A stretch of DNA of 64,000 nt, from positions 1 through 64,000 of the forward strand of contig NZ_JACHWU010000007.1 in NCBI RefSeq assembly GCF_014191605.1. The letters run 5' to 3'. Shown here piece after piece: positions 1 through 8,215 of this stretch (within the stretch, counting starts at the first letter, position 1; every line of letters begins with the position of its first letter). The notes under the pieces were generated by a model, which saw only the letters and a program-made list of their open reading frames with translations, was not told the origin of the DNA and ran no database searches. This DNA is from Prauserella isguenensis (GTDB lineage Bacteria; Actinomycetota; Actinomycetes; Mycobacteriales; Pseudonocardiaceae). A program made the position numbers and the translations under genes.

Positions 1-126
1 CTGGATCTGTTGCGGCCGATCTATGCGCAGACGGCGGCCTATGGCCACTTCGGCCGTCCGGATGCGAACCTGCCGTGGGAGAACACCAACCGCGCGGCGG
101 CTCTGAAGGACGCGGCCAAGGCCTGA
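1..126 (+). CDS. metK: S-adenosylmethionine synthetase, C-terminal end (partial)
   Basis: Only the last 41 codons are in the window, reading in frame from base 1 to TGA at 124-126. The residues include [15 protein letters not shown] and [12 protein letters not shown], the typical actinobacterial MetK C-terminus. The enzyme makes S-adenosylmethionine from methionine and ATP in the cytoplasm. It is followed by a strong hairpin terminator and then by adenosine kinase and the ahcY region, so this end of the window is a SAM synthesis and recycling neighbourhood. The call rests on a short stretch, but the stretch is distinctive and the context agrees. Confidence 0.85.
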   Translation: MDLLRPIYAQTAAYGHFGRPDANLPWENTNRAAALKDAAKA

Positions 127-139
127 CGGCGAACGCATG

Positions 140-190
140 CGGCGCCGGAGGAGACCGGCAGCGGCCAGTAGTCTCCTCCGGCGCCGTTTC
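140..190 (+). terminator. Intrinsic-type terminator after metK
   Basis: A perfect 16-bp stem (140-155 pairing with 171-186) with a 15-nt loop lies 13 bases after the metK stop and is followed by a short T run (187-189). It probably ends the metK transcript before the adenosine kinase gene. Confidence 0.75.
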
Positions 191-238
191 CGCGCGCCCC
201 GTAAGCTTTCATACACCCAAGAGGGAGTGGACCCCGTT

Positions 239-1216
239 ATGCGCATCGCCGTCATCGGCTCGATCGCAACCGACCATCTGATGTCGTTCTCGGGCAAGAT
301 CAAGGACCAGCTGGTCGCCGACTCGCTCGAGAACGTCTCGCTGTCGTTCCTGGTCGAACACCTCGACGTCCGCCGCGGCGGAGTCGCCGGGAACATCTCG
401 CTCGGGCTGGGCCGTCTGGGCCTGAACCCGGTCCTGGTCGGGGCCGTCGGGCAGGACTTCGGCGAGTACCGGTCCTTCCTGGAGCAGCACGGCGTCGACA
501 CCAAGTCGGTGCACGTCTCCGAGACCCAGCACAGCTCGCGCTTCCTGTGCACCACCGACGAGGAAGAGAACCAGATCGCCTCGTTCTACGCAGGTGCCAT
601 GAGTGAGATGCGCGACGTCGACCTCAAGGCCGTCGCCGACCGCGTCGGCGACCTCGACCTGGCCCTCATCGGCGCCAACGACCCCGAGGCGATGCTGCGC
701 CACACCGACCAGTGCCGTCAGCTCGGCGTGCCGTTCGCCGCGGACATCTCGCAGCAGCTGGCCATCATGTCGGGCGACGACGTGCGCAAGCTCGTCGACG
801 ACGCGACGTACCTGTTCACCAACGAGTACGAGGCGACGCTGCTGCTGAAGAACACCGGCTGGAGCGAGGCCGAAGTGCTCGACCGCGTCGGCAGCTGGGT
901 CACCACGCTCGGCGGCGACGGTGTGCGCATCTCCGGCAAGAGCCATGAGACCATCGAGATCCCGTCGGTGCCCGACGTCAAGGTCGCCGAGCCGACCGGT
1001 GTCGGCGACGCGTTCCGCGCCGGCTTCCTGTGGGCCCTCGGCGTGAACATGACGATGGAGCGCGCGGCCCAGGTCGGATGCGTGTTCGCGAGCATCGTCC
1101 TCGAGGCCGTGGGGCCGCAGGAGTACACGCTCGACCGTTCCGAGTTCTCGAACCGTGTTGCCAAGGCTTACGGCAACGACGCCGCTGCCGAGATCGAGTC
1201 CAAACTGCGGGTCTGA
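239..1216 (+). CDS. adoK: Adenosine kinase, PfkB family
   Basis: A 325-aa PfkB/ribokinase-fold kinase, predicted to phosphorylate adenosine to AMP. The N-terminus MRIAVIGSIATDHLM, the early RRGGVAGN motif and the C-terminal catalytic signature PTGVGDAFRAGF (Asp as general base) are all present, and the sequence resembles the mycobacterial adenosine kinase Rv2202c in length and pattern throughout (ASFYAGAMSE, LIGANDPEAM, YLFTNEYE). The ATG at 239 gives the family N-terminus; an upstream in-frame start at 137 would run through the metK terminator hairpin. The position between metK and ahcY fits removal of adenosine released by SAH hydrolysis, which would otherwise hold that equilibrium back. 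It could instead act on another nucleoside, but the match to the mycobacterial enzyme makes adenosine the best guess. Confidence 0.88.
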   Translation: MRIAVIGSIATDHLMSFSGKIKDQLVADSLENVSLSFLVEHLDVRRGGVAGNISLGLGRLGLNPVLVGAVGQDFGEYRSFLEQHGVDTKSVHVSETQHSSRFLCTTDEEENQIASFYAGAMSEMRDVDLKAVADRVGDLDLALIGANDPEAMLRHTDQCRQLGVPFAADISQQLAIMSGDDVRKLVDDATYLFTNEYEATLLLKNTGWSEAEVLDRVGSWVTTLGGDGVRISGKSHETIEIPSVPDVKVAEPTGVGDAFRAGFLWALGVNMTMERAAQVGCVFASIVLEAVGPQEYTLDRSEFSNRVAKAYGNDAAAEIESKLRV

Positions 1217-1218
1217 TC

Positions 1219-1392
1219 ATGGCGAGCGCTGGTCTGTCGGCTCCCGAGGAGCGGTTACCGGTCGCCGACGGCGGCAGGGGTGCTGCACTGCAGGCCCAGG
1301 GCCTCACGATCGACGAGATCGAGACCAACGCGTTCGGCACCAACCTCGCAAACCCGGGCGAATGCGACATCGCGAAGTGCCTCGCCACCTGA
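1219..1392 (+). CDS. Small hypothetical protein (57 aa)
   Basis: An ATG two bases after the adoK stop opens a 57-codon frame ending in GECDIAKCLAT. I do not recognise the product. It has two cysteines close to the C-terminus and no membrane segment. Its position, apparently coupled to adoK and about 65 bp before the riboswitch, is compatible with a short translated gene. Coding potential over so short a frame in high-GC DNA is weak evidence, so it could be non-coding. Confidence 0.3.
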   Translation: MASAGLSAPEERLPVADGGRGAALQAQGLTIDEIETNAFGTNLANPGECDIAKCLAT

Positions 1393-1456
1393 GTGGGTGT
1401 GACGGTGTTTCGACATGTTTGACCGCGCAACATTGAGCCTGGGAAACTCGATACGA

Positions 1457-1537
1457 GTGGGCCGAGAGGCGCTGCAGCGGAGGGACCTCCGCCACGCTCG
1501 GCCACTTTCCCTGGCAACGAAAGGGCGCCTCTGTCAC
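1457..1537 (+). ncRNA. SAH riboswitch (ahcY leader)
   Basis: The segment folds into the architecture of the S-adenosylhomocysteine riboswitch. A 5' strand GTGGGCCGAG (1457-1466) pairs with CTCGGCCAC (1497-1505) with one bulged G. AGGCGC (1467-1472) pairs with GCGCCT (1525-1530), making the pseudoknot. The conserved UGCA follows at 1473-1476, then a perfect internal hairpin GCGGAGG/CCTCCGC (1477-1492), and CCACG precedes the closing strand, as in the Ralstonia SAH aptamer. It lies 103 bp before ahcY, whose product consumes SAH; known SAH riboswitches turn ahcY on when SAH builds up. The AGGAGG right after it (1538-1543) suggests control of ribosome access. Confidence 0.82.
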
Positions 1538-1552
1538 AGGAGGCCTATCGCG

Positions 1553-1603
1553 ATGCCGGAATCCCAGCTCACGAGCGCGTCGTCGGCGCGCGTCGTCGTG
1601 TAG
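1553..1603 (+). CDS. Putative 16-aa leader peptide between riboswitch and ahcY
   Basis: A consensus Shine-Dalgarno AGGAGG (1538-1543) sits 9 nt before an ATG at 1553 that opens a 16-codon frame, MPESQLTSASSARVVV, closed by TAG at 1601-1603. The ahcY start follows 37 bp later with its own GGAAG site. The Shine-Dalgarno directly abuts the riboswitch 3' end, so ligand binding could gate translation of this small frame and, by coupling, of ahcY. The peptide has no residue run that would suggest classical attenuation. Whether it is translated cannot be told from sequence. Confidence 0.4.
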   Translation: MPESQLTSASSARVVV

Positions 1604-1640
1604 GTGCCGGTAGGCGAGGGTCAGGATCAGAAAGGAAGTC

Positions 1641-3101
<1,461 letters not shown>

Positions 3102-3123
3102 TCACTTCGCGGTGAGGGCGTGT

Positions 3124-3197
3124 CCGGCGGCCCCGTCATCCGGGGCCGCCGGTGCGTACCGCGTGGGCCCGCCCGGCCGTATCGGGCGGGCGGGCCC
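3124..3197 (+). terminator. Two tandem hairpins after ahcY
   Basis: First hairpin: 12-bp perfect stem 3124-3135/3141-3152 with a 5-nt loop. Second: 11-bp stem 3165-3175/3187-3197. Neither has a T tract, which is common for actinomycete I-shaped terminators. They probably end or attenuate ahcY transcription before the MetF-like gene at 3253. Confidence 0.6.
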
Positions 3198-3252
3198 GCA
3201 ACCCGAATCAGTCACCGTTCCTGCACCGGAGGACCCGAGAAGGCGGTTCGAC

Positions 3253-4137
3253 ATGAAAACCATTGCCCTTGAGCTGGTCCCGCCCGAGGTTGAGGGCGGC
3301 CCGCAAGCCGCGGTCGAAGAAGGTCAGAAGGTCGCGCGCGTCGCCAAGGAGACCGGCCTCGACGGCGCCATCAAACACCTGATGCTCCCGGGCATGATCG
3401 AGGAGGAGTCCGACCGTCCCGTGGAGCTGAAGCCACGGATGGACGTGCTGGACTTCTGGAACTCGGTCAGCGGCGAGCTGGACGACGTACGGGGTCTGTG
3501 CACCCAGGTCACGGCGTTCCACGACAAGCCCCAGCTCACCGAGCGGCTGCACTCCCTGCGTGATGCAGGGATGGACGGCATCGTCTTCGTGGGCGTGCCC
3601 CGCACGATGGCGGACGGCGAAGGCTCCGGCATGGCGCCGACCGACGCGCTGGCCGAGTTCACCGACGTCGTGCCCAACCGCGGCGCCATCCTCATCCCGA
3701 CGCGGGAAGGGGAGCAGGGCCGGTTCGGTTTCAAGTGCGACCGCGGCGCGACCTACGGCATGACGCAGCTGCTGTACTCCGACGCGATCGTCGGCTTCCT
3801 GCGCGACTTCGCGAAGCACTCCGAGCACCGCCCGGACATCCTGCTGTCGTTCGGCTTCGTGCCCAAGATCGAGACCAAGATCGGCCTCATCGACTGGCTG
3901 ATCCAGGATCCGGGCAACGAGGTCGTCAAGAGGGAGCAGGAGTACGTCGCGCGGCTCGCCGAGATGCCGTTCGAACAGAAGAAGCGCGAGCTCGTGGACC
4001 TGTACAAGCGCGTCATCGACGGCGTGGGCGATCTCGGGTTCGACCTGAGCGTCCACCTGGAGGTGCCGCTCGGCGTGTCCAAGCCGGCGTTCGAGGTGTT
4101 CGCCGAGATGCTGGACTACTACTCGCCGCTGCGCTGA
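3253..4137 (+). CDS. Methylenetetrahydrofolate reductase-like protein (mycobacterial type)
   Basis: A 294-aa TIM-barrel protein of the MTHFR superfamily that resembles the non-canonical mycobacterial protein Rv2172c rather than E. coli MetF. The ATG at 3253 gives MKTIALELVPPEVEGG, where the family Glu of the first strand (ELVPP) is kept. The middle part DAGMDGIVFVGVPRTM is recognisable. The position after ahcY fits supply of methyl groups for homocysteine remethylation. The mycobacterial relatives are reported to supply MTHFR activity without a bound flavin, from memory; whether this protein binds FAD cannot be judged here. The longer upstream reading to 3112 runs through the tandem hairpins and is not used. 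Confidence 0.7.
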   Translation: MKTIALELVPPEVEGGPQAAVEEGQKVARVAKETGLDGAIKHLMLPGMIEEESDRPVELKPRMDVLDFWNSVSGELDDVRGLCTQVTAFHDKPQLTERLHSLRDAGMDGIVFVGVPRTMADGEGSGMAPTDALAEFTDVVPNRGAILIPTREGEQGRFGFKCDRGATYGMTQLLYSDAIVGFLRDFAKHSEHRPDILLSFGFVPKIETKIGLIDWLIQDPGNEVVKREQEYVARLAEMPFEQKKRELVDLYKRVIDGVGDLGFDLSVHLEVPLGVSKPAFEVFAEMLDYYSPLR

Positions 4138-4811
4138 TCCTGCCGCCGCGCGGCGGCAGGGCCTGCAGTGTTCACCGACTCCCCGTCAGATCCCGGGGTC
4201 TCGCCTGCGGAGAGATCCGCCTGCGAGGCCCCGGGATTTTTCGTGCTCCGCTCCGCCGTGCCGTGGGCTACCCACGGTGGGCGCGGCCCAATCGTCGTCG
4301 CGCCGCGGCGCCCGCGCGCCCGGTGCCTGCCCGTCGGCAGCCGGTGCGACGCCTGGGACGAGGCATCGAGACGGTGGGAGTGCGGCCGGTGCAGCGGCGT
4401 CTCGCTGCTCCGCTGCTGCGGGAGCGCGGTCACCTCGGCACGCACGGCCGACAGGCGCGCCATGAGCACGCGGATGCCGTTGTCGAAGGCGTACAGCATG
4501 GCCTGCGGGTGATCGTCGTGCGGCCGGTCGTGGTGGGAGAGCGGCTGGGCGAGGCCCGTGCCGCTGATGGTCCAGTTCTCGTCGCCCCGGCCCGCCGTTT
4601 CGGTGAACTCGACGGTGACCGGCTTGCTGACGGCGGCCCGAGGAAGCGACGGATCGGTGCCGGTCGGCACGAGCAGGTCACCGCCGGGACAGGCGTACGC
4701 CGCGAGCGGGACGGGCTCCCCGCCGTCGACCGAGATCGTCGCGGTAACGCGGCGGGCCCGATCGCCGATCAAGGCAACACAGTCGTGATGGGTCAGTCCG
4801 GCCTGCTCCAT
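4119..4811 (-). CDS. Hypothetical protein, possibly pyridoxamine-phosphate-oxidase-like fold
   Basis: A 230-aa frame on the minus strand starting at ATG 4811. Residues 1-125 look like a real protein (MEQAGLTHHDCVALIG, DGGEPVPLAAYACPGGDLLVPTG, TVEFTETAGRGDENWTISGTG) and are weakly reminiscent of the split-barrel PNPOx-like flavin proteins. I am not certain of the family. From about residue 150 the chain is low-complexity, rich in Arg, Pro, Ser and Gly, and is encoded across the opposing terminator and the end of the MetF-like gene. The biological 3' end may therefore be shorter or frameshifted. It is convergent with the MetF-like gene and divergent from the coiled-coil gene at 5153. Confidence 0.5.
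   Translation of the reverse strand: MEQAGLTHHDCVALIGDRARRVTATISVDGGEPVPLAAYACPGGDLLVPTGTDPSLPRAAVSKPVTVEFTETAGRGDENWTISGTGLAQPLSHHDRPHDDHPQAMLYAFDNGIRVLMARLSAVRAEVTALPQQRSSETPLHRPHSHRLDASSQASHRLPTGRHRARGRRGATTIGPRPPWVAHGTAERSTKNPGASQADLSAGETPGSDGESVNTAGPAAARRQDQRSGE
4139..4160. terminator. Perfect GC palindrome at the end of the MetF-like gene
   Basis: A 22-bp perfect inverted repeat (11-bp arms, no loop) begins 2 bases after the stop codon of the MetF-like gene. It can form a hairpin on either strand. Confidence 0.4.
4190..4241 (+). terminator. Rho-independent terminator of the MetF-like gene
   Basis: A 9-bp perfect stem ATCCCGGGG (4190-4198) with CCCCGGGAT (4229-4237), extended inside by CTCGC/GCGAG, is followed by a run of five T (4237-4241). 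This is the clearest classical terminator in the window. It lies inside the 3' part of the opposing frame 4119-4811. Confidence 0.8.
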
Positions 4812-5152
4812 GCTCGCTCCCTTCCGCGGCCGGAGGCGCCCGGTGCGCGTTCCGGCCGAGTTCGTCGCCGTCGGCCGTCGCCTCCGGCGCCGGCGCGGTC
4901 GTCATCGCTGTCGGATGTCGTGTCACCGCACGGTTTTCGGCGGTGGGCGGGCGGAGAGTTCGGGTAGTGTCGATGGCGGTCGTGATCGTCGGTTCGGCGG
5001 GGAGCCGGCGGTCAACCGCAGGCGGTCACTTTTCCCTTGGTACGCCGGACGAACCGATCCGTCCATACGTTGCCTCCTCGTGGGTGAGGCAGCGCGTGGT
5101 GTCTGGTGGATTCGGATCCGGCGAACGTCGTCGGCGCGCAGTGGAGGTTGGC
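4812..5152. other. Intergenic region, divergent promoters expected
   Basis: About 340 bp between two divergent genes. I see no convincing gene. It should carry promoters for both the hypothetical protein on the left and the coiled-coil gene on the right, but I cannot place -35/-10 boxes with confidence. Confidence 0.4.
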
Positions 5153-6388
5153 ATGGGTGTTTCGCAGAACCGGTTCCGGATGACGTTCGCGGGGTACGAC
5201 CGCGAGGCCGTCGATCGTCATCTGACCGCTTTTGAGGAGCAAAACCGCGCCATGGCAACGGATCGGTCGCTGCAACAGCGACGCGCCGAGGCGCTGGCGG
5301 CAGAGCTGGCGGACCTGCGCGACTCCCACACCGCGTTGCGGCACAAGTTCGACCGGGTGTGCCGCACGCCGATCGAGAACGACGGGCTGTCGGAACGGAT
5401 GCTGCGACTGGTCGAGCTGGCGCACGTCGAAGCCGCCGAGATCGTGGAGGACGCGCGCAGCCGTGCCGAACGCACCCGCACCGCTGCCGACGAGGAGGCA
5501 CGCCGCCTCCGTCGCCGGTACGAACACGTACTTGCCGAACTGGACGACCGCCGCACGCAGTTGGAGGCCGAGTTCGCGGAGCGGACCCGCCGCCTGGAGG
5601 CCGAGGCCGAGGAGCGTGAGCGTGCGGCCGAGGAGAAGCGGCGCAGGCTCGACGAGGAATCCGCCCGCAGGCGCCAACAGACTGAACAGGAGCTCGGCAG
5701 GGCGCTGGCTGCGCGGCGGGCCGAGTCGGAACGCCAGGTGCGGCGCCGCGAGAAGGAGGCCTCGGACCGGGCGACGGCCGTGCTGGCGCAGGCGCGCGAG
5801 CACGCCGCCGAGGTGGTCGCGACGGCGAGCGCCCGGGTGGAGCGGCTGGAAGGCGTGCAGCGCACGCTCACCGCGCGGTTGCGGGAGACGCGGGCGATCC
5901 TGAGCGCGGTCGGCGAGCTCACCGACCCTGTGAACGTGGAGCCGGAGCCGGTGCGCGAGCAGGATCCGGAGCGCGAGGAGGAGCCGAACCGTGGGGGAAC
6001 GCAGGCCCACGTGGAAGCGGCGCGGTCCGGGGTTGAGCCGGGGCCGGTGGTGTGGCCTGCCGGCGCCGGGGAGCAGGGCTTCGGGGCGGAGCCTGGGCGC
6101 GTGACGCAGCGCGTGGCAGGCGAGCTGCGGTCGGTCGCCGAGGCGGTGCCCGCACCGCGGGACGGGGCCGCCGGCGCCGGGTCGCCGGCGGGGCCGTGTG
6201 GCGAATCCGCTCGCCCCGAAGCCGCGAGCCCCGGAGACGCGAGCGCAGTGGACGTGGGCGCTGTGGACGTGGGCGCTGTGGGCGTGGGCGCTGTGGAAGC
6301 AACCGAAGGGGAGAGGCCTGAGGCACAGGCGCGAGGTGCGGCGGAGAGGGTCGTCGAGGGTGTGACCGAGGCCGCCGGGAGCCGGTAG
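5153..6388 (+). CDS. DivIVA-like coiled-coil protein
   Basis: A 411-aa protein from ATG 5153. Residues 5-30 (NRFRMTFAGYDREAVDRHLTAFEE) match the start of DivIVA-type proteins, which bind curved membrane at cell poles and septa through this N-terminal segment. Residues about 45-265 are a long, charged, heptad-like coiled coil rich in Arg, Glu and Ala. The last 140 residues are disordered, rich in Pro, Gly and Ala, and include a 15-bp tandem repeat (VDVGA units). The most likely role is a scaffold for polar growth or cell division, as for Wag31/DivIVA paralogues in actinomycetes. The N-terminal motif is less strict than in true Wag31, so it is probably a paralogue rather than Wag31 itself. Confidence 0.6.
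   Translation: MGVSQNRFRMTFAGYDREAVDRHLTAFEEQNRAMATDRSLQQRRAEALAAELADLRDSHTALRHKFDRVCRTPIENDGLSERMLRLVELAHVEAAEIVEDARSRAERTRTAADEEARRLRRRYEHVLAELDDRRTQLEAEFAERTRRLEAEAEERERAAEEKRRRLDEESARRRQQTEQELGRALAARRAESERQVRRREKEASDRATAVLAQAREHAAEVVATASARVERLEGVQRTLTARLRETRAILSAVGELTDPVNVEPEPVREQDPEREEEPNRGGTQAHVEAARSGVEPGPVVWPAGAGEQGFGAEPGRVTQRVAGELRSVAEAVPAPRDGAAGAGSPAGPCGESARPEAASPGDASAVDVGAVDVGAVGVGAVEATEGERPEAQARGAAERVVEGVTEAAGSR
6248..6297. repeat. 15-bp tandem repeat, about 3.3 copies, inside the coiled-coil gene
   Basis: The unit GTGGACGTGGGCGCT occurs at 6248-6262 and 6263-6277, with a one-base variant at 6278-6292 and a partial copy after it. It encodes VDVGA repeats in the disordered tail and may vary in copy number between strains. 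Confidence 0.8.
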
Positions 6389-6665
6389 GTCCTCGCCTCC
6401 TCGGTTGCCTTCGCTCGCGGCCGGTCGCGGGCGCCGGTGGCCTTGTGGCGCCGACTTCCCGCGGGCTGCGCCCCTGCCGGAAACCGGTAGCTCCGCGTGG
6501 CCGTGCTGCGTCCGGCCGTGTGGTGGTCGTCGTCCGTCCCGGTGGCGCCACCACCGTTCTGTTGCACATGAACATCGGTTTCAGTAGCACTGGACGAGGT
6601 CGCTCGTCGCCGAACGGCGGTGACGGGTCCGAATCCCGAGTGCGAGGAAGGCTGGAGGCCGATCC
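6389..6665. other. Intergenic region
   Basis: About 277 bp between the coiled-coil gene and the SCO5389-family gene. I see no gene; a promoter for the downstream gene is expected near the AT-richer stretch around 6560-6590. Confidence 0.3.
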
Positions 6666-7058
6666 ATGTCGCTGAATGTGCCCACCGAGCTGTTGGACCG
6701 CGCGGAGAGCGGAGGCGTCGACGACGCCGAGTTCGTCGCGTGCGTGCGGGAGTCGTTGCCGTACGCGTGGGAGATCATCACCGGTGTCGTCGCGGATCTG
6801 GAGACCGAGGGCGGGCCGTTCGCCGACCATGCGACGCCGCCGCCGTCCGAGGCCGAGCGTGGCCAACTGCTGCGCGCGTTGGCGTCGGACTCGATCCGCG
6901 GCGGGCTGGAGCGGCACTTCGGGGTGAAGTTGGCGTTCCAGAACTGTCACCGGGTCGCGGCGTTCCGTCCGGGTGCCGTCGACGGCGACGAGTACCGCGA
7001 GTTCGTGTCGGTGCGGGGTCAGTTGTTGAACCAGAGCCCTGAGTTGCGCGACTGCTGA
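6666..7058 (+). CDS. SCO5389-family conserved actinobacterial protein
   Basis: A 130-aa protein with the hallmarks of the SCO5389 family, which is widespread in actinomycetes and has no firmly assigned function: YAWEIITGVVADL, FADHATPPPSE, RGQLLRALASDSIRGGLERH, FGVKLAFQNCHRVA and the ending QLLNQSPELRDC. Upstream, GGAGG at 6653-6657 lies at suitable spacing before ATG 6666. The gene runs toward the luciferase-like gene on the other strand and their 3' ends overlap by 40 bp. The family is highly conserved, and its members are soluble with no membrane segment. Confidence 0.85.
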   Translation: MSLNVPTELLDRAESGGVDDAEFVACVRESLPYAWEIITGVVADLETEGGPFADHATPPPSEAERGQLLRALASDSIRGGLERHFGVKLAFQNCHRVAAFRPGAVDGDEYREFVSVRGQLLNQSPELRDC

Positions 7059-8089
7059 GTCGGTCGGGTCGGGTTCGGGCGGCTCCCGCGGAGCGCGGGC
7101 AGCACCTCGGCGCCGAGGCGCTCGATGGTGGCCAGCGTGCGTGCGCGGGAGCCGCCGCCCTCGACAAGCATCAGGACGCGTTCGATGCCGGTGGTGGCGA
7201 TGCCGGTGCGGAGCCGGTCGATGCAGTACGCGGGATCGCCGACCGGGTGTAGCCGGCAGAGGTGTTCGGCGTACTCGACCGGGTCGCGGGGTGTGCGCGG
7301 CCGGTCGTCGACCGGCACGTAGCCGGCGAGTCCGGGGCCGAGCCAGCGGGGGAGCGAGGAGCGTAGTTCCTCGACGGCCGACGCGCGGTCGCGGCCGACG
7401 TGGGCGACCACGGTGGAGGTGTGGGCGACGTGCCGGGCGCTGCCGGTGCGGGTCGCGGCGCGGTCGTGGGCGGCGACCATGCGGGCCTTCTCGTCGTCGC
7501 TCGCGTGCATGCCGAGCAGCATGGGCAGTCCTCGTTCGGCGGCGAGGGCGGCGGTGTCGTCGGATGTGCAGGCGACCGTGACGGGCGGGTGCGGCCGCGT
7601 CAGTGCGGGCGGGGTGAGCGGTACCTCGCGGAAGGTCAGGCTGGGCCCGTCGCCGCGGACGTGGTCGTCGGTCAGGCTCGTGAGGAGCAGGTCGAGGCGT
7701 TCGGCGAAGTGGTGGTCGTGGGCGTCGGCGCCGGTGCCGAACACTTCGAGGTCGACCCACGGGCCGCCGCGCCCGACGCCGAGGGTGAAGCGGCCGCCGG
7801 AGAGCCGGTCGAGCATGCGGGTCTGTTCGGCGAGGGCGACGGGGTGGGTGGTGGACAGCACGCTCACGGCCGTGCCGACGGTGATGCGGTTCGTCGCGCC
7901 GAGGGCGTGGCCCGCGAACGTGATGGCCGACGGACAGGTGCCGTAGGACATGAAATGGTGCTCGGCGATCCAGGCCTCGTCGAATCCGGCGTTCTCGGCG
8001 GTCAGGACGGCGTCGGCGGCGGTGTGCAGCGCTGCGCCGGGGTCGTCGTCGCCGAACACCGCGCCCAGGAGGAATATCCCGAATTTCAC
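7019..8089 (-). CDS. LLM-class (luciferase-like) flavin-dependent oxidoreductase
   Basis: A 356-aa TIM-barrel flavoprotein of the bacterial luciferase-like monooxygenase superfamily. Diagnostic stretches are MKFGIFLLGAVF at the start, GFDEAWIAEHHFMSYGTCPS, ITVGTAVSVLSTTHPVALAEQ and RFTLGVGRGGPWVDLEVFG. These enzymes use FMNH2 or F420 to oxidise diverse small molecules, and the substrate here cannot be inferred. The last 25 residues (after VLPALRGSR) look poorly conserved and overlap the converging SCO5389-family gene. It is divergent from the P450 gene at 8216 across 126 bp, which should hold both promoters. Confidence 0.85.
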   Translation of the reverse strand: MKFGIFLLGAVFGDDDPGAALHTAADAVLTAENAGFDEAWIAEHHFMSYGTCPSAITFAGHALGATNRITVGTAVSVLSTTHPVALAEQTRMLDRLSGGRFTLGVGRGGPWVDLEVFGTGADAHDHHFAERLDLLLTSLTDDHVRGDGPSLTFREVPLTPPALTRPHPPVTVACTSDDTAALAAERGLPMLLGMHASDDEKARMVAAHDRAATRTGSARHVAHTSTVVAHVGRDRASAVEELRSSLPRWLGPGLAGYVPVDDRPRTPRDPVEYAEHLCRLHPVGDPAYCIDRLRTGIATTGIERVLMLVEGGGSRARTLATIERLGAEVLPALRGSRPNPTRPTQQSRNSGLWFNN

Positions 8090-8215
8090 GGGTCGTAACC
8101 CTACGTGAGTTGCATCGTCCGATGTGGACCGGAGGGTGACGGGACCGCAGGTCGGCGGGTGTATACGGGGGCTACCTGCCGGTCACCGGAGTGGGTGAGT
8201 TGGTACCGTCGACGT

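Noticed and set aside
1457-1537. SAM-I or SAM-IV riboswitch because of GGAGGGAC and GGCAAC words
   Set aside because: The pairing pattern and the UGCA plus pseudoknot match the SAH aptamer. The four-way S-box fold cannot be made, and the downstream gene ahcY fits SAH.
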